From PVC group bacterium (lineage in GTDB: Bacteria > Verrucomicrobiota > Kiritimatiellia > SS1-B-03-39 > UBA6053): a stretch of DNA of 6,161 nucleotides. The DNA is taken from assembly GCA_003565815.1 (NCBI GenBank), contig PXAS01000402.1, forward strand, positions 1 to 6,161, in the 5' to 3' direction. Each line of letters opens with the position of its first letter. Position 1 is the stretch's first letter. The notes beneath the pieces were generated by a model, which searched no databases, was not told the DNA's origin, and worked only from the letters and a program-made list of their open reading frames with translations. Shown here one piece after another: positions 1-5,868 of the stretch. A program made the translations under genes and the position numbers.

Positions 1-321
1 GCAGATCCGAAGTCCCATGAATTGGAACAACATTGCCACAAGGATTCGCTTCGTGAACATTCCGCCACGGCAAATCACTTTGATACGGGAGGTTGTTGCT
101 GTAGACCCATCTCGAATACAGAACATTATGCAACACCAGATGATGTCAAAGCAGTATTTTCATTTTTCGCTTGATGTTGTTCTTGAACCAATGCATACAG
201 CAGAAAAAACAACGCGTTGCTGAAAATAATTTAGCAATAAAATATACGCCGCAGCATTTGCATGAACACCCTAATCAGGGGTGGAATCTAAAAAGTCAAT
301 TACCATAAAAAATGAAATATT
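1..321. other. AT-rich stretch without a convincing gene
   Basis: No convincing gene is visible here. A 68-codon open frame (17-223) exists, but it has no ribosome binding site, no recognisable domain and an unremarkable composition, so I do not call it. Two weak hairpins can be seen. One is TTGCT/AGCAA at 217-221 and 233-237, extendable by A:T pairs with a one-base bulge. The other is CACCCT/AGGGGTG at 267-272 and 277-283 with a bulge and an AATC loop. Neither is strong enough to call a terminator or operator. The base composition is clearly poorer in G+C than the DNA after 1690, which suggests a different origin or long non-coding drift. Confidence 0.4.
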
Positions 322-696
322 ATGAATGACAGAGAATTCGTTTATCAGCAAAAAAGAGCATATGACACTTCTTTTAGCATCATTGTAAGCTCTATTGTTT
401 CAATGATATCTTTTTCAATTATTTCTTTGCGATTCGGTTTTATGTGGAAAACCCTCGAATGGAGTCCATTTTGGAAATCATTCTGGTGGGTGTTTCTTGT
501 TGGTTCAATCATCGCGGGTGTGCTTGCCTTCGTTTACCTCAAAGTTGTTATGTCTATACAACCGAATGGATCATACGGTTGGTTTTCTCAAAAAGCCATT
601 AGTTGCATAAATCAATGTCTTGAATCATTTTTTCTATTTGAAATAATCGCCTTTATCACAGCAGCCTGCATTTTAATCCTCAGTATTTTCAGGTAG
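322..696 (+). CDS. Small three-helix membrane protein, function unknown
   Basis: I do not recognise this 124-residue protein. It has a polar, charged N-terminus (residues 1-16), then hydrophobic stretches at about 17-36, 54-77 and 103-123, which look like three membrane helices with the last ending at the C-terminus. An aromatic-rich patch of many Trp and Phe (about residues 40-58) precedes helix 2. Two cysteines (C95, C99) lie just before helix 3 and one (C116) inside it. The start follows an A-rich leader with no Shine-Dalgarno match. A five-codon frame (ATG at 312) ends over this start codon. The gene is AT-rich and its codon use is unlike that of the genes after 1690, so it may be horizontally acquired. 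It stands alone, with no neighbour to suggest a role. The long, strongly patterned hydrophobic segments make chance unlikely, but homology is untested. Confidence 0.55.
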   Translation: MNDREFVYQQKRAYDTSFSIIVSSIVSMISFSIISLRFGFMWKTLEWSPFWKSFWWVFLVGSIIAGVLAFVYLKVVMSIQPNGSYGWFSQKAISCINQCLESFFLFEIIAFITAACILILSIFR

Positions 697-971
697 AACA
701 AAGAAAAATCACCTATAGAACTTTACCAAACGTAGAGAACATATGTGTGGGATCAACTTGCGTCAATGCAGTCATTGTAAAACCAGCTGCATGCATCCAA
801 CACAAGCTGTGAGACCTCCAACCGGGCAGGCCCGAATGACACTAACTTTACGTTTTCCAGTAGAAAGATGATACGGGTAAGCGTGCATCTTGCCGCTTTA
901 ATGTCGGCAGGTTATTGACAGGGAATATGTAAGAGATGGCTAAGGATTGGGGTTTGGTTGCGGTTGTTTTA
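697..971. other. Intergenic DNA, nothing recognised
   Basis: I see no gene, tRNA, CRISPR repeat or strong terminator here. The DNA changes gradually from AT-rich (697-780) to mixed composition. A TTGACA hexamer at 915-920 matches a -35 box, but no good -10 box lies at 16-18 bp, so I do not call a promoter. An 8-bp word, GGTTGCGG (956-963), recurs at 1242-1249 on the other side of the inverted-repeat element and again at 5852-5859. Confidence 0.4.
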
Positions 972-1022
972 CCACGGAGGCACGGAGGTCACGGAGAGAA
1001 GCACCCGGAGGCCAGGGTTGTG

Positions 1023-1076
1023 CGGATACCGTTCGGCGAGTCCCTGAATGCACCCCGAAGAACCGAACGGCATCCG
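1023..1076. repeat. Long hairpin with CGGAT-CCGTTCGG arms
   Basis: The arm at 1023-1036 (CGGATACCGTTCGG) pairs with 1063-1076 (CCGAACGGCATCCG) at 13 of 14 positions, the exception being A1028 against C1071. The loop is 26 nt. It is the left of two internal hairpins in the element at 972-1213. The loop is too long and lacks a following T-tract, so it is not an intrinsic terminator. Confidence 0.85.
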
Positions 1077-1124
1077 GTTCGCCCGCGCTCCCCAGCGCAT
1101 ATACCCCTTTATTGGAGCATATCA

Positions 1125-1178
1125 GCAGGGTGCCGCGTGGGTTTTGGGGTGAGTTCCGGGGCTCCACGCGGACCCTGC
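1125..1178. repeat. Long hairpin with GCAGGGT-CCGCGTGG arms
   Basis: The arm at 1125-1140 (GCAGGGTGCCGCGTGG) pairs with 1164-1178 (CCACGCGGACCCTGC), giving 15 base pairs with a single bulged G at 1132 and a 23-nt loop. It is the right of two internal hairpins in the element at 972-1213. Such long, nearly perfect, GC-rich pairing without a T-tract suggests a maintained structured repeat. Confidence 0.85.
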
Positions 1179-1372
1179 CGTCGTGCTGTCCTCCGTGCTC
1201 CTCCGTGAACTCCAGCGAGCTTGCGAGCGGGTGGTTCATTCGGTTGCGGATGAAATCTGCATTAGAGTCTTAGCCCATGGAATCTTCACGCAAATCGGCA
1301 TCCTTTTCGGACCTACGGCCCGACTTATATCCAAGATCATCGGGATATCATGTAAAAGTTGTGTATACTCGT

Positions 1373-1417
1373 CAGGGGCGTTGCCCCTGGCTTATGCGTG
1401 TGATGCCGTTGGCATCA
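1373..1417. repeat. Paired hairpins with identical GTT loops (REP-like)
   Basis: Two perfect 7-bp hairpins stand 11 bp apart. CAGGGGC/GCCCCTG occupies 1373-1379 and 1383-1389, and TGATGCC/GGCATCA occupies 1401-1407 and 1411-1417. Both have the same three-base loop, GTT. Tandem hairpins with a fixed loop and short linker resemble REP/BIME elements, which are usually dispersed in intergenic DNA and may be moved by TnpA-REP (Y1) transposases. No such transposase lies in the window. A chance pair with identical loops is possible but unlikely. Confidence 0.6.
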
Positions 1418-1763
1418 AGACAGCTTCACGGATTCACGGCTTCAAAAATGTAAAATATCAGACCTCCTGATTTTGCCGGAAATTGCGATGGCGCTTTTCC
1501 TTGTCAATCCCGGGTGAGCGAGCGTGCGGAAAGCAGCCAACTTGACGAATGAAAAAAGGTTTGCCGCCTGAAATCGATTCTGATAGCCATGGTTCCATGG
1601 TCATGAAAGAGAAAATCATCCTAGTACCCTGTCAACCAGAAATCTACGCATGGGACCGTGAGATTCCGAGTGGATTTTATGGTGAACAATGATCCGAACA
1701 AGTCTTTGTGGCCCGCCACATGAGCAACCACGCCAAACGTCGCCCCTCCCCGAAAAGCCTGTC
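1418..1763. other. Intergenic region upstream of murJ
   Basis: No gene is supported here. The sequence contains a doubled CCATGG palindrome (1587-1592 and 1595-1600, separated by TT). The murJ promoter must lie within this stretch or further left, but I see no sequence close enough to a sigma-70 consensus to place it. The last 75 bp (1689-1763) are in frame with murJ and could encode a 25-residue extension, which I judge untranslated because it is Pro-rich, polar and sits ahead of the usual MurJ N-terminus. Confidence 0.4.
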
Positions 1764-3296
1764 ATGAGTACCCCGCGTCTGTTTCGCTCCGCCGGCATCA
1801 TCAGCCTCGGCACCTTGGCCTCCCGGATTCTCGGACTGGTTCGGGAAATCATGATGGCCCGGGTGTTCGGCACCAGCGTGGTGGCCTCGGGCTTTTTCGT
1901 CGCCTTTACCATCCCCAACCTTTTCCGCCGCCTTTTTGGCGAGGGCGCCCTCTCCGCCGCTTTCATTCCCGCCTACGTCCGCAGCCGGGATCAGGAAGGA
2001 CCGGAGGCGGGATGGCGGCTGTTCCGCAACTTGTTGTCCTTGGTTTTGATCCTCCTGGGTGGCATCAGCCTCGCGGGCATGGCCGCGGCCACGTTGATTC
2101 TGGAATACGCCCGCCCCGCGGGCCGGGTGGTCGACATTCTCCTGCCGTTGCGCATCATGCTCCCCTACATGGTCTGGATTTGCATGGCCGCCTTGGTGAT
2201 GGGCGTGCTCAACTCCCACAGACGCTACACGGTTTCCGCCTTGACCCCCTGCCTGCTCAACGTGGTCTGGATTCTGGCCCTCATCGGCGTGCAACGCCAT
2301 CCGGGCATGGCGCCGGAAATCAAAGTGCTGTGGATTTCCTGGTCCATTCTCATCGCGGGCGTCCTCCAATTCGGCGTGCAACTCCCGGTCCTGCGCAAAC
2401 TCCACTACCGCGCCCCCTCCGAAGTCCATCCCCTCGGACCCGGGGTGCGGCGCGTCATGATCAAAATGGGCCCCGCCGCCCTCGGGGCGGCCGTCACCCA
2501 ATTGAACGTCCTGTTGGACCGCTTTCTCGCCATGTGGGCCGGCCCCTACGGACCCGCCGCCCTTTCTTTCGCGGAGCGCCTTATTTACCTGCCGCTCGGA
2601 CTCTTCGCCACCGCGCTGGGCACCATCCTCCTGCCGGAAATGTCCGCCCTCGCCCACCGCAAGGAAACCGAGTCCCTGGGAGGAACCGTCGAGCAAAGCC
2701 TCCGCGGCCTCCTGTATCTCATGGTCCCGGCAGCCGTGGGACTGGGCATCCTCGCCACCCCCATTGTCACCATGGTGTACGCCCGCGGAGAATTCGACGC
2801 CGACTCGGTGACCCACACCGCCCGGGCGCTGATGTTTTACGCCCCCGGGCTGGTGGTCTTCAGCCTCGCCAAAGTCTTCGTGCCCGTCTTTTACGCCCAT
2901 CAGGATACCCGCACCCCCGTCAAGGTCGGTTTGGTCACCGTGTCCGGCAACATTGTGTTAAGCATTCTTTTCGTGATTCTCCTTCCCGAAGGCTGGAAAC
3001 ACGCCGGCCTCGCCCTCGGCACCGTCATCGCCGAACTGGCCCAGGTCGTCCTTCTCGCCCGTCTCATGCACCGCCGGTACGTGCGCCCCCGATGGGGACG
3101 GGTCTTGCTCGCGGGCGGCAAACACCTTCTGGCCGCCCTGCCCATGATTGCCACCGCCCAAGGGGTCCTCACCCAACTGCCCAACCTCCCCCTCCTCCTC
3201 TCCCTCCCCCTTGCCATCGGGGCGGCGGGCCTGGTCTATTTGGCGGCAACCCTTCTCCTCCGCTGCCGCGAACCCGGCGAATTCCGACATCGGTAA
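1764..3296 (+). CDS. murJ: MurJ/MviN lipid II flippase
   Basis: MurJ moves lipid-linked peptidoglycan precursor (lipid II) from the cytoplasmic to the periplasmic face of the inner membrane and belongs to the MOP superfamily. The 510-residue product has about 14 hydrophobic segments, the normal MurJ size and topology. Family motifs are clear: SRILGLVRE (20-28), FFVAFTIPNLFRRLFGEG (44-61), AERL (270-273), ALGTILLPEMS and DTRTPVKVG (381-389). The key arginines of E. coli MurJ (R18, R24, R52, R53, R270) align to R21, R27, R55, R56 and R272. E. coli Asp39, reported as functionally important, aligns to Ser42. I chose ATG 1764 because MSTPRLFRSAG matches the usual short lead into helix 1. ATG 1689, in frame, would add 25 Pro-rich residues, and neither start has a clear Shine-Dalgarno. 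The gene has strong GC-rich codon bias. The next gene begins 51 nt downstream. Confidence 0.95.
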   Translation: MSTPRLFRSAGIISLGTLASRILGLVREIMMARVFGTSVVASGFFVAFTIPNLFRRLFGEGALSAAFIPAYVRSRDQEGPEAGWRLFRNLLSLVLILLGGISLAGMAAATLILEYARPAGRVVDILLPLRIMLPYMVWICMAALVMGVLNSHRRYTVSALTPCLLNVVWILALIGVQRHPGMAPEIKVLWISWSILIAGVLQFGVQLPVLRKLHYRAPSEVHPLGPGVRRVMIKMGPAALGAAVTQLNVLLDRFLAMWAGPYGPAALSFAERLIYLPLGLFATALGTILLPEMSALAHRKETESLGGTVEQSLRGLLYLMVPAAVGLGILATPIVTMVYARGEFDADSVTHTARALMFYAPGLVVFSLAKVFVPVFYAHQDTRTPVKVGLVTVSGNIVLSILFVILLPEGWKHAGLALGTVIAELAQVVLLARLMHRRYVRPRWGRVLLAGGKHLLAALPMIATAQGVLTQLPNLPLLLSLPLAIGAAGLVYLAATLLLRCREPGEFRHR

Positions 3297-3327
3297 AGAA
3301 AGAAACAATGCTTGCCAATCTCCCGAA

Positions 3328-3342
3328 GCTTCCCTAGGAAGC
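3328..3342 (+). promoter_or_regulatory. Hairpin overlapping the RBS of the CxxC protein gene
   Basis: GCTTCC (3328-3333) and GGAAGC (3337-3342) form a perfect 6-bp stem with a CTA loop in the murJ-3348 gap. The right arm contains most of the AGGA Shine-Dalgarno (3336-3339) that precedes ATG 3348 by 8 nt. In mRNA the hairpin could hide this site. No T-tract follows, so it is not an intrinsic terminator. The structure is visible, but any regulatory role is inference. Confidence 0.4.
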
Positions 3343-3347
3343 AGGAC

Positions 3348-3737
3348 ATGTCCCGCTGTGTACCATCCCTCCTCGTCTTGCTGCTCTTTGCCGCCGCGGA
3401 CCTGCGCAGGGAAGGTGCCCAGATTCTTTTATGGGGGCAAATGATTGTGGAGAGCCGCGCGGAAACCTCATGGATGGAGGCCATGGAAAGCACCCTGAGC
3501 GGCAATGCGCCATGTTCGGGTTGCCTGAAACTGACCCGTGCGCATTTCGCAAGCTCTGCTGACGCTTTCGACGCTCCCGCCCCAAGCGTTCGGGGCTACT
3601 GGAGCCTGCCGCCGGGGACGGTTCGCATCTTACCCGCTTTCGGCATTCCCGAATCCTTTTCCGGATTCGTGCTCATCTATGAGTCCCCCCACTTCCAGCC
3701 CGATCTCCCTCCTCCGAAAAAACGCCTGTTGATCTGA
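3348..3737 (+). CDS. Small exported CxxC protein, putative partner of the copper receptor
   Basis: The 129-residue product begins MSRC, then has a hydrophobic run (about residues 5-17) that reads as a signal peptide or membrane anchor. A WGQM segment (29-32) follows, then three Met (32, 43, 46), and the motif NAPCSGC with Cys56 and Cys59, then His66. The C-terminal part is Pro-rich and ends in a basic PPPKKR stretch. ATG 3348 is preferred because AGGA lies 8 nt upstream. An in-frame ATG at 3312 would place 12 polar, basic residues before the signal. From memory, short exported proteins with a W..M segment and a (H/A)PC..C motif occur beside TonB receptors in Verrucomicrobiota, and DUF2946 proteins hold a comparable position beside copper receptors in Proteobacteria. 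The gene ends 39 nt before the receptor start and is probably co-transcribed with it. A role in handling copper or in thiol redox is inferred from CxxC and context only. Confidence 0.75.
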   Translation: MSRCVPSLLVLLLFAAADLRREGAQILLWGQMIVESRAETSWMEAMESTLSGNAPCSGCLKLTRAHFASSADAFDAPAPSVRGYWSLPPGTVRILPAFGIPESFSGFVLIYESPHFQPDLPPPKKRLLI

Positions 3738-3766
3738 TCTGTTTTTCAACGATTTTCATCATCATC

Positions 3767-3771
3767 AGGAG
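3767..3771 (+). promoter_or_regulatory. Ribosome binding site of the TonB receptor gene
   Basis: AGGAG is followed by five T residues and then ATG 3777. It is the best Shine-Dalgarno match in the window and fixes the receptor start. The preceding 30 nt are T-rich and largely unstructured, which favours efficient initiation. Confidence 0.8.
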
Positions 3772-3776
3772 TTTTT

Positions 3777-5837
3777 ATGAAGCCTTTTCACACTGCGGCC
3801 GCATGTGCCGTGTTTTCCGTATTTGCGGGCGACGAGCCCGCCGTTCTGCCCCCTTACCGGGTATTGGAACCCCTTCCCGCCCCACGATCCTCCCGTGTTC
3901 ACCCCGACTCGGTCCGCCAGAGCCACATGGAGCTGAGCCGTTTGTTGGGAACGCAACCGGGCATATCCGTGGCCGCGCGCGGCCCCTCCGGCGGCGAGCC
4001 CGTTTTCCGCGGCCTCGGCTGGGAAAGGGTCCGAACCGATTTTAACGGCCTCAGCCTCCACGGAGCCTGTCCGGCACGCATGGACCCGCCCGCGTCCCTC
4101 CTTTCGGCAGCCTCGCTACAGCAGGTTCATCTGGATCTGTCCGGAGCATCGGTTGTCGACGGCCCCGGGGGGCTCGGCGGACGCATCCGCATTTCCACGC
4201 AAACGGACTGGGACCCGGAGGCGCCGCGTCCGCCCCTCCTCAACGCCGCCGTGTCGGTGGAGAGCAATCCCGAGCGGATCGGAGGAAATGTTTCCAGTCT
4301 GCGCGAATCCGCAAAATCCAGCTTTTTCCTTTCCGGTTCCTGGAGTACGCAAGACGACTCTATCGCCGGAGACGGCACCCGCGTACCCGCCTCACGGGAC
4401 CTCTTTGAGTTGGGACTCGATGGCACCTTGAAGGTTCACGAGGACGTCGAGGTGGATGCGGCCCTCCGCCGCATTGAAGAGCGGGACGTGGACTATCCCG
4501 CGCTCCCCATGGATTCCCGCCACATCGACATCAACATCTTCACCCTGAATACCCGCTGGCAGGTCGACGGGGAAACGCTGAAATCATTGGAACTCCGCGG
4601 AGGACTGCAGCAGGTGGATCACCTCATGGACAACCGTGACCGTCCCAACCGCCGCAACCTGATTGCGTCCAATCCCACCACCGCCGACAGTTACAGTGGC
4701 CGATTGTTGAGCCGCTGGGTGGCCGGCGAGGGTGAGCTGCGGATGGGTGCGGACGCCTCCCGATTGGAGCGCGAAGCCACCCGCAGGCGCTTCCTTCCGG
4801 CCACCGGCATGTCCTTCCGCGATCCGATCTGGCCGGACCTCCGGGAAAATCAGGCGGGATTCTTCACGGAATGGGAAGGCCCTCTGCGGGAACATCTGCA
4901 ACTCCGAAGCGGCATCCGCCTGGATATCGTGAACGCAAAAGTCGGCGGTCCCGAACGCATCACCCTCCCGGGACCCGGCGTAGGCCCCCTCACCATCGAA
5001 GAGGCATACACCCGCTTCGGGGAAGCCAACCGCAACCGTCGCGCCAACGAAGATCAACTGCTATCGGGCAATGTCACGCTCGAAAAGCAGATTCGCGAAA
5101 CCTGGACCGCCACACTCGGCCTGATTCGGGTAGCCTCCGCGCCCAATCTCAGCCAGCGGTACGACGGCTTTGCCGCGCGTCCCGGCGGTTACGGCATCGG
5201 AAATCCCGATCTGGACCCGGAAGTGAAGCATCAAGTCGAACTGCGGCTGGACGGTTCCCGGGAGGCGCATCGCTTCGGGGTCGCCTTGCATGCCGCCCGG
5301 GTGGATGACTACATCAAACCCACCCTCATCGGACGGCGGGACATCACCGGCGACGGCATGCCCAATCCGGTATTCAGCCACCGGAACGTCAACGCCCACC
5401 TCTACGGAATTGAACTTGCCGCGGTCTTCCGTCTGTCGGAGCACTGGCATCTACCCGCACAACTCGGTTTTGTCCGCGGCGAAGAAAGCGGCGGAGGAGA
5501 CCTGCCGGAAATGCCCCCGTTGGAGGGGTCCGCCGCACTCCGCTGGGAACGCCGGGCCCACGCCGAACTTGGGGTCGATTTCGCCGCCCGTCAGGAGCGC
5601 ATTGACACCGGCTTCGGGGAAGGAGAAACGCCCGGATATGCCGTCGCCTATTTCCGCCTCGGCGCAAACCTGCGTCCGGGGCTCCGCATCGAGGCGGGCA
5701 TCGAAAATCTCTTCGACAAAACCTATGCCCGGCACCTCACCCGCAACGCCGTAATGCCCGTGGGGGATTTACGTCCCGGCGACCGGATCCCGGAACCGGG
5801 CCGCAGCTTCACGCTGGCTCTGCGCGCGCAGTGGTGA
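3777..5837 (+). CDS. OprC/NosA-like TonB-dependent copper receptor
   Basis: This outer-membrane TonB-dependent receptor has 686 residues, close to the size of OprC/NosA proteins. A short signal peptide (1-17, possible cleavage after VFA) precedes a TonB box, LPPYRVL (24-30). The plug runs to about residue 140 and holds GEPVFRGLG (73-81) and CPARMDPP (98-105). The barrel then has DYPALPMDSRH (239-249), VDHLMDN (280-286), GNPDLDPEVKHQ (475-486) and GIENLFDKTYARH (641-653), and ends in a terminal Trp. The OprC copper ligands described in Pseudomonas, CxxxM and HxM, are both present as C98/M102 and H282/M284, so copper import is the best prediction. NosA, a relative, supports copper loading of nitrous-oxide reductase. 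The gene follows the CxxC protein by 39 nt and is likely in one operon with it. I see no truncation or frameshift. Energy would come from TonB-ExbBD encoded elsewhere. Confidence 0.92.
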   Translation: MKPFHTAAACAVFSVFAGDEPAVLPPYRVLEPLPAPRSSRVHPDSVRQSHMELSRLLGTQPGISVAARGPSGGEPVFRGLGWERVRTDFNGLSLHGACPARMDPPASLLSAASLQQVHLDLSGASVVDGPGGLGGRIRISTQTDWDPEAPRPPLLNAAVSVESNPERIGGNVSSLRESAKSSFFLSGSWSTQDDSIAGDGTRVPASRDLFELGLDGTLKVHEDVEVDAALRRIEERDVDYPALPMDSRHIDINIFTLNTRWQVDGETLKSLELRGGLQQVDHLMDNRDRPNRRNLIASNPTTADSYSGRLLSRWVAGEGELRMGADASRLEREATRRRFLPATGMSFRDPIWPDLRENQAGFFTEWEGPLREHLQLRSGIRLDIVNAKVGGPERITLPGPGVGPLTIEEAYTRFGEANRNRRANEDQLLSGNVTLEKQIRETWTATLGLIRVASAPNLSQRYDGFAARPGGYGIGNPDLDPEVKHQVELRLDGSREAHRFGVALHAARVDDYIKPTLIGRRDITGDGMPNPVFSHRNVNAHLYGIELAAVFRLSEHWHLPAQLGFVRGEESGGGDLPEMPPLEGSAALRWERRAHAELGVDFAARQERIDTGFGEGETPGYAVAYFRLGANLRPGLRIEAGIENLFDKTYARHLTRNAVMPVGDLRPGDRIPEPGRSFTLALRAQW

Positions 5838-5868
5838 AATGTGGAGATATCGGTTGCGGATGGAATCG

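Larger units (their letters stand above)
972..1213. repeat. Nested inverted-repeat element with CACGGAGG outer arms
   Basis: The left end (972-996) contains CACGGAGG twice in tandem (973-980, 981-988) followed by TCACGGAG. The right end (1190-1213) carries the complementary words CCTCCGTG (1190-1197) and CTCCGTG (1201-1207). The two ends can therefore pair into an imperfect outer stem of about 20 bp. Two strong hairpins lie inside, at 1023-1076 and 1125-1178, so the folded form would be a multi-branch junction. CACGGAGG-ended repeats of this type are, from memory, common in verrucomicrobial and planctomycete intergenic DNA, where the short frames across them are often misannotated as proteins. 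There is no transposase frame. If mobile, it would be a non-autonomous element acted on in trans. Whether it has other genomic copies cannot be seen from this window. Confidence 0.75.

Noticed and set aside
17..223. 68-residue open frame at the left end
   Set aside because: It has no ribosome site, no recognisable domain and no hydrophobic or compositional pattern typical of a small protein. A frame of this length is expected by chance.
211..320. Integron attC-like site around AACGCGTTGCTG
   Set aside because: The core GTTRRRY and its inverse partner are not present in the required arrangement, and no integrase or second site is seen.
915..945. Sigma-70 promoter starting with TTGACA at 915
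   Set aside because: No acceptable -10 hexamer lies at the proper spacing, and no supported gene follows on this strand for about 800 bp.
936..1273. Overlapping frames on both strands (90-108 residues) with Arg-rich, TTEARR-like and PCSSVNSS-like peptides
   Set aside because: They are translations of the CACGGAGG inverted repeat. Both strands are open at once because of base composition, and such peptides are a known artefact of this repeat type.
1183..1470. 95-residue plus-strand frame running from the repeat element into the GTT-loop hairpins
   Set aside because: It joins two unrelated repeat elements, has no ribosome site, and its peptide depends on the hairpin sequences.
1677..2900. 407-residue minus-strand frame and 441-residue plus-strand frame (2012-3337) over murJ
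   Set aside because: Both are GC-driven shadows of murJ, rich in Gly/His/Gln or Pro/Arg, with no domain. The murJ frame has clear family motifs and membrane helices.
3297..3347. Intrinsic terminator between murJ and the CxxC gene
   Set aside because: The hairpin is followed by CAGGACATG and not by a T-tract, and the gap is only 51 nt.
4584..5057. 157-residue minus-strand frame inside the receptor gene
   Set aside because: It is antisense to strongly conserved receptor sequence, including the HxM motif, and shows no protein features of its own.
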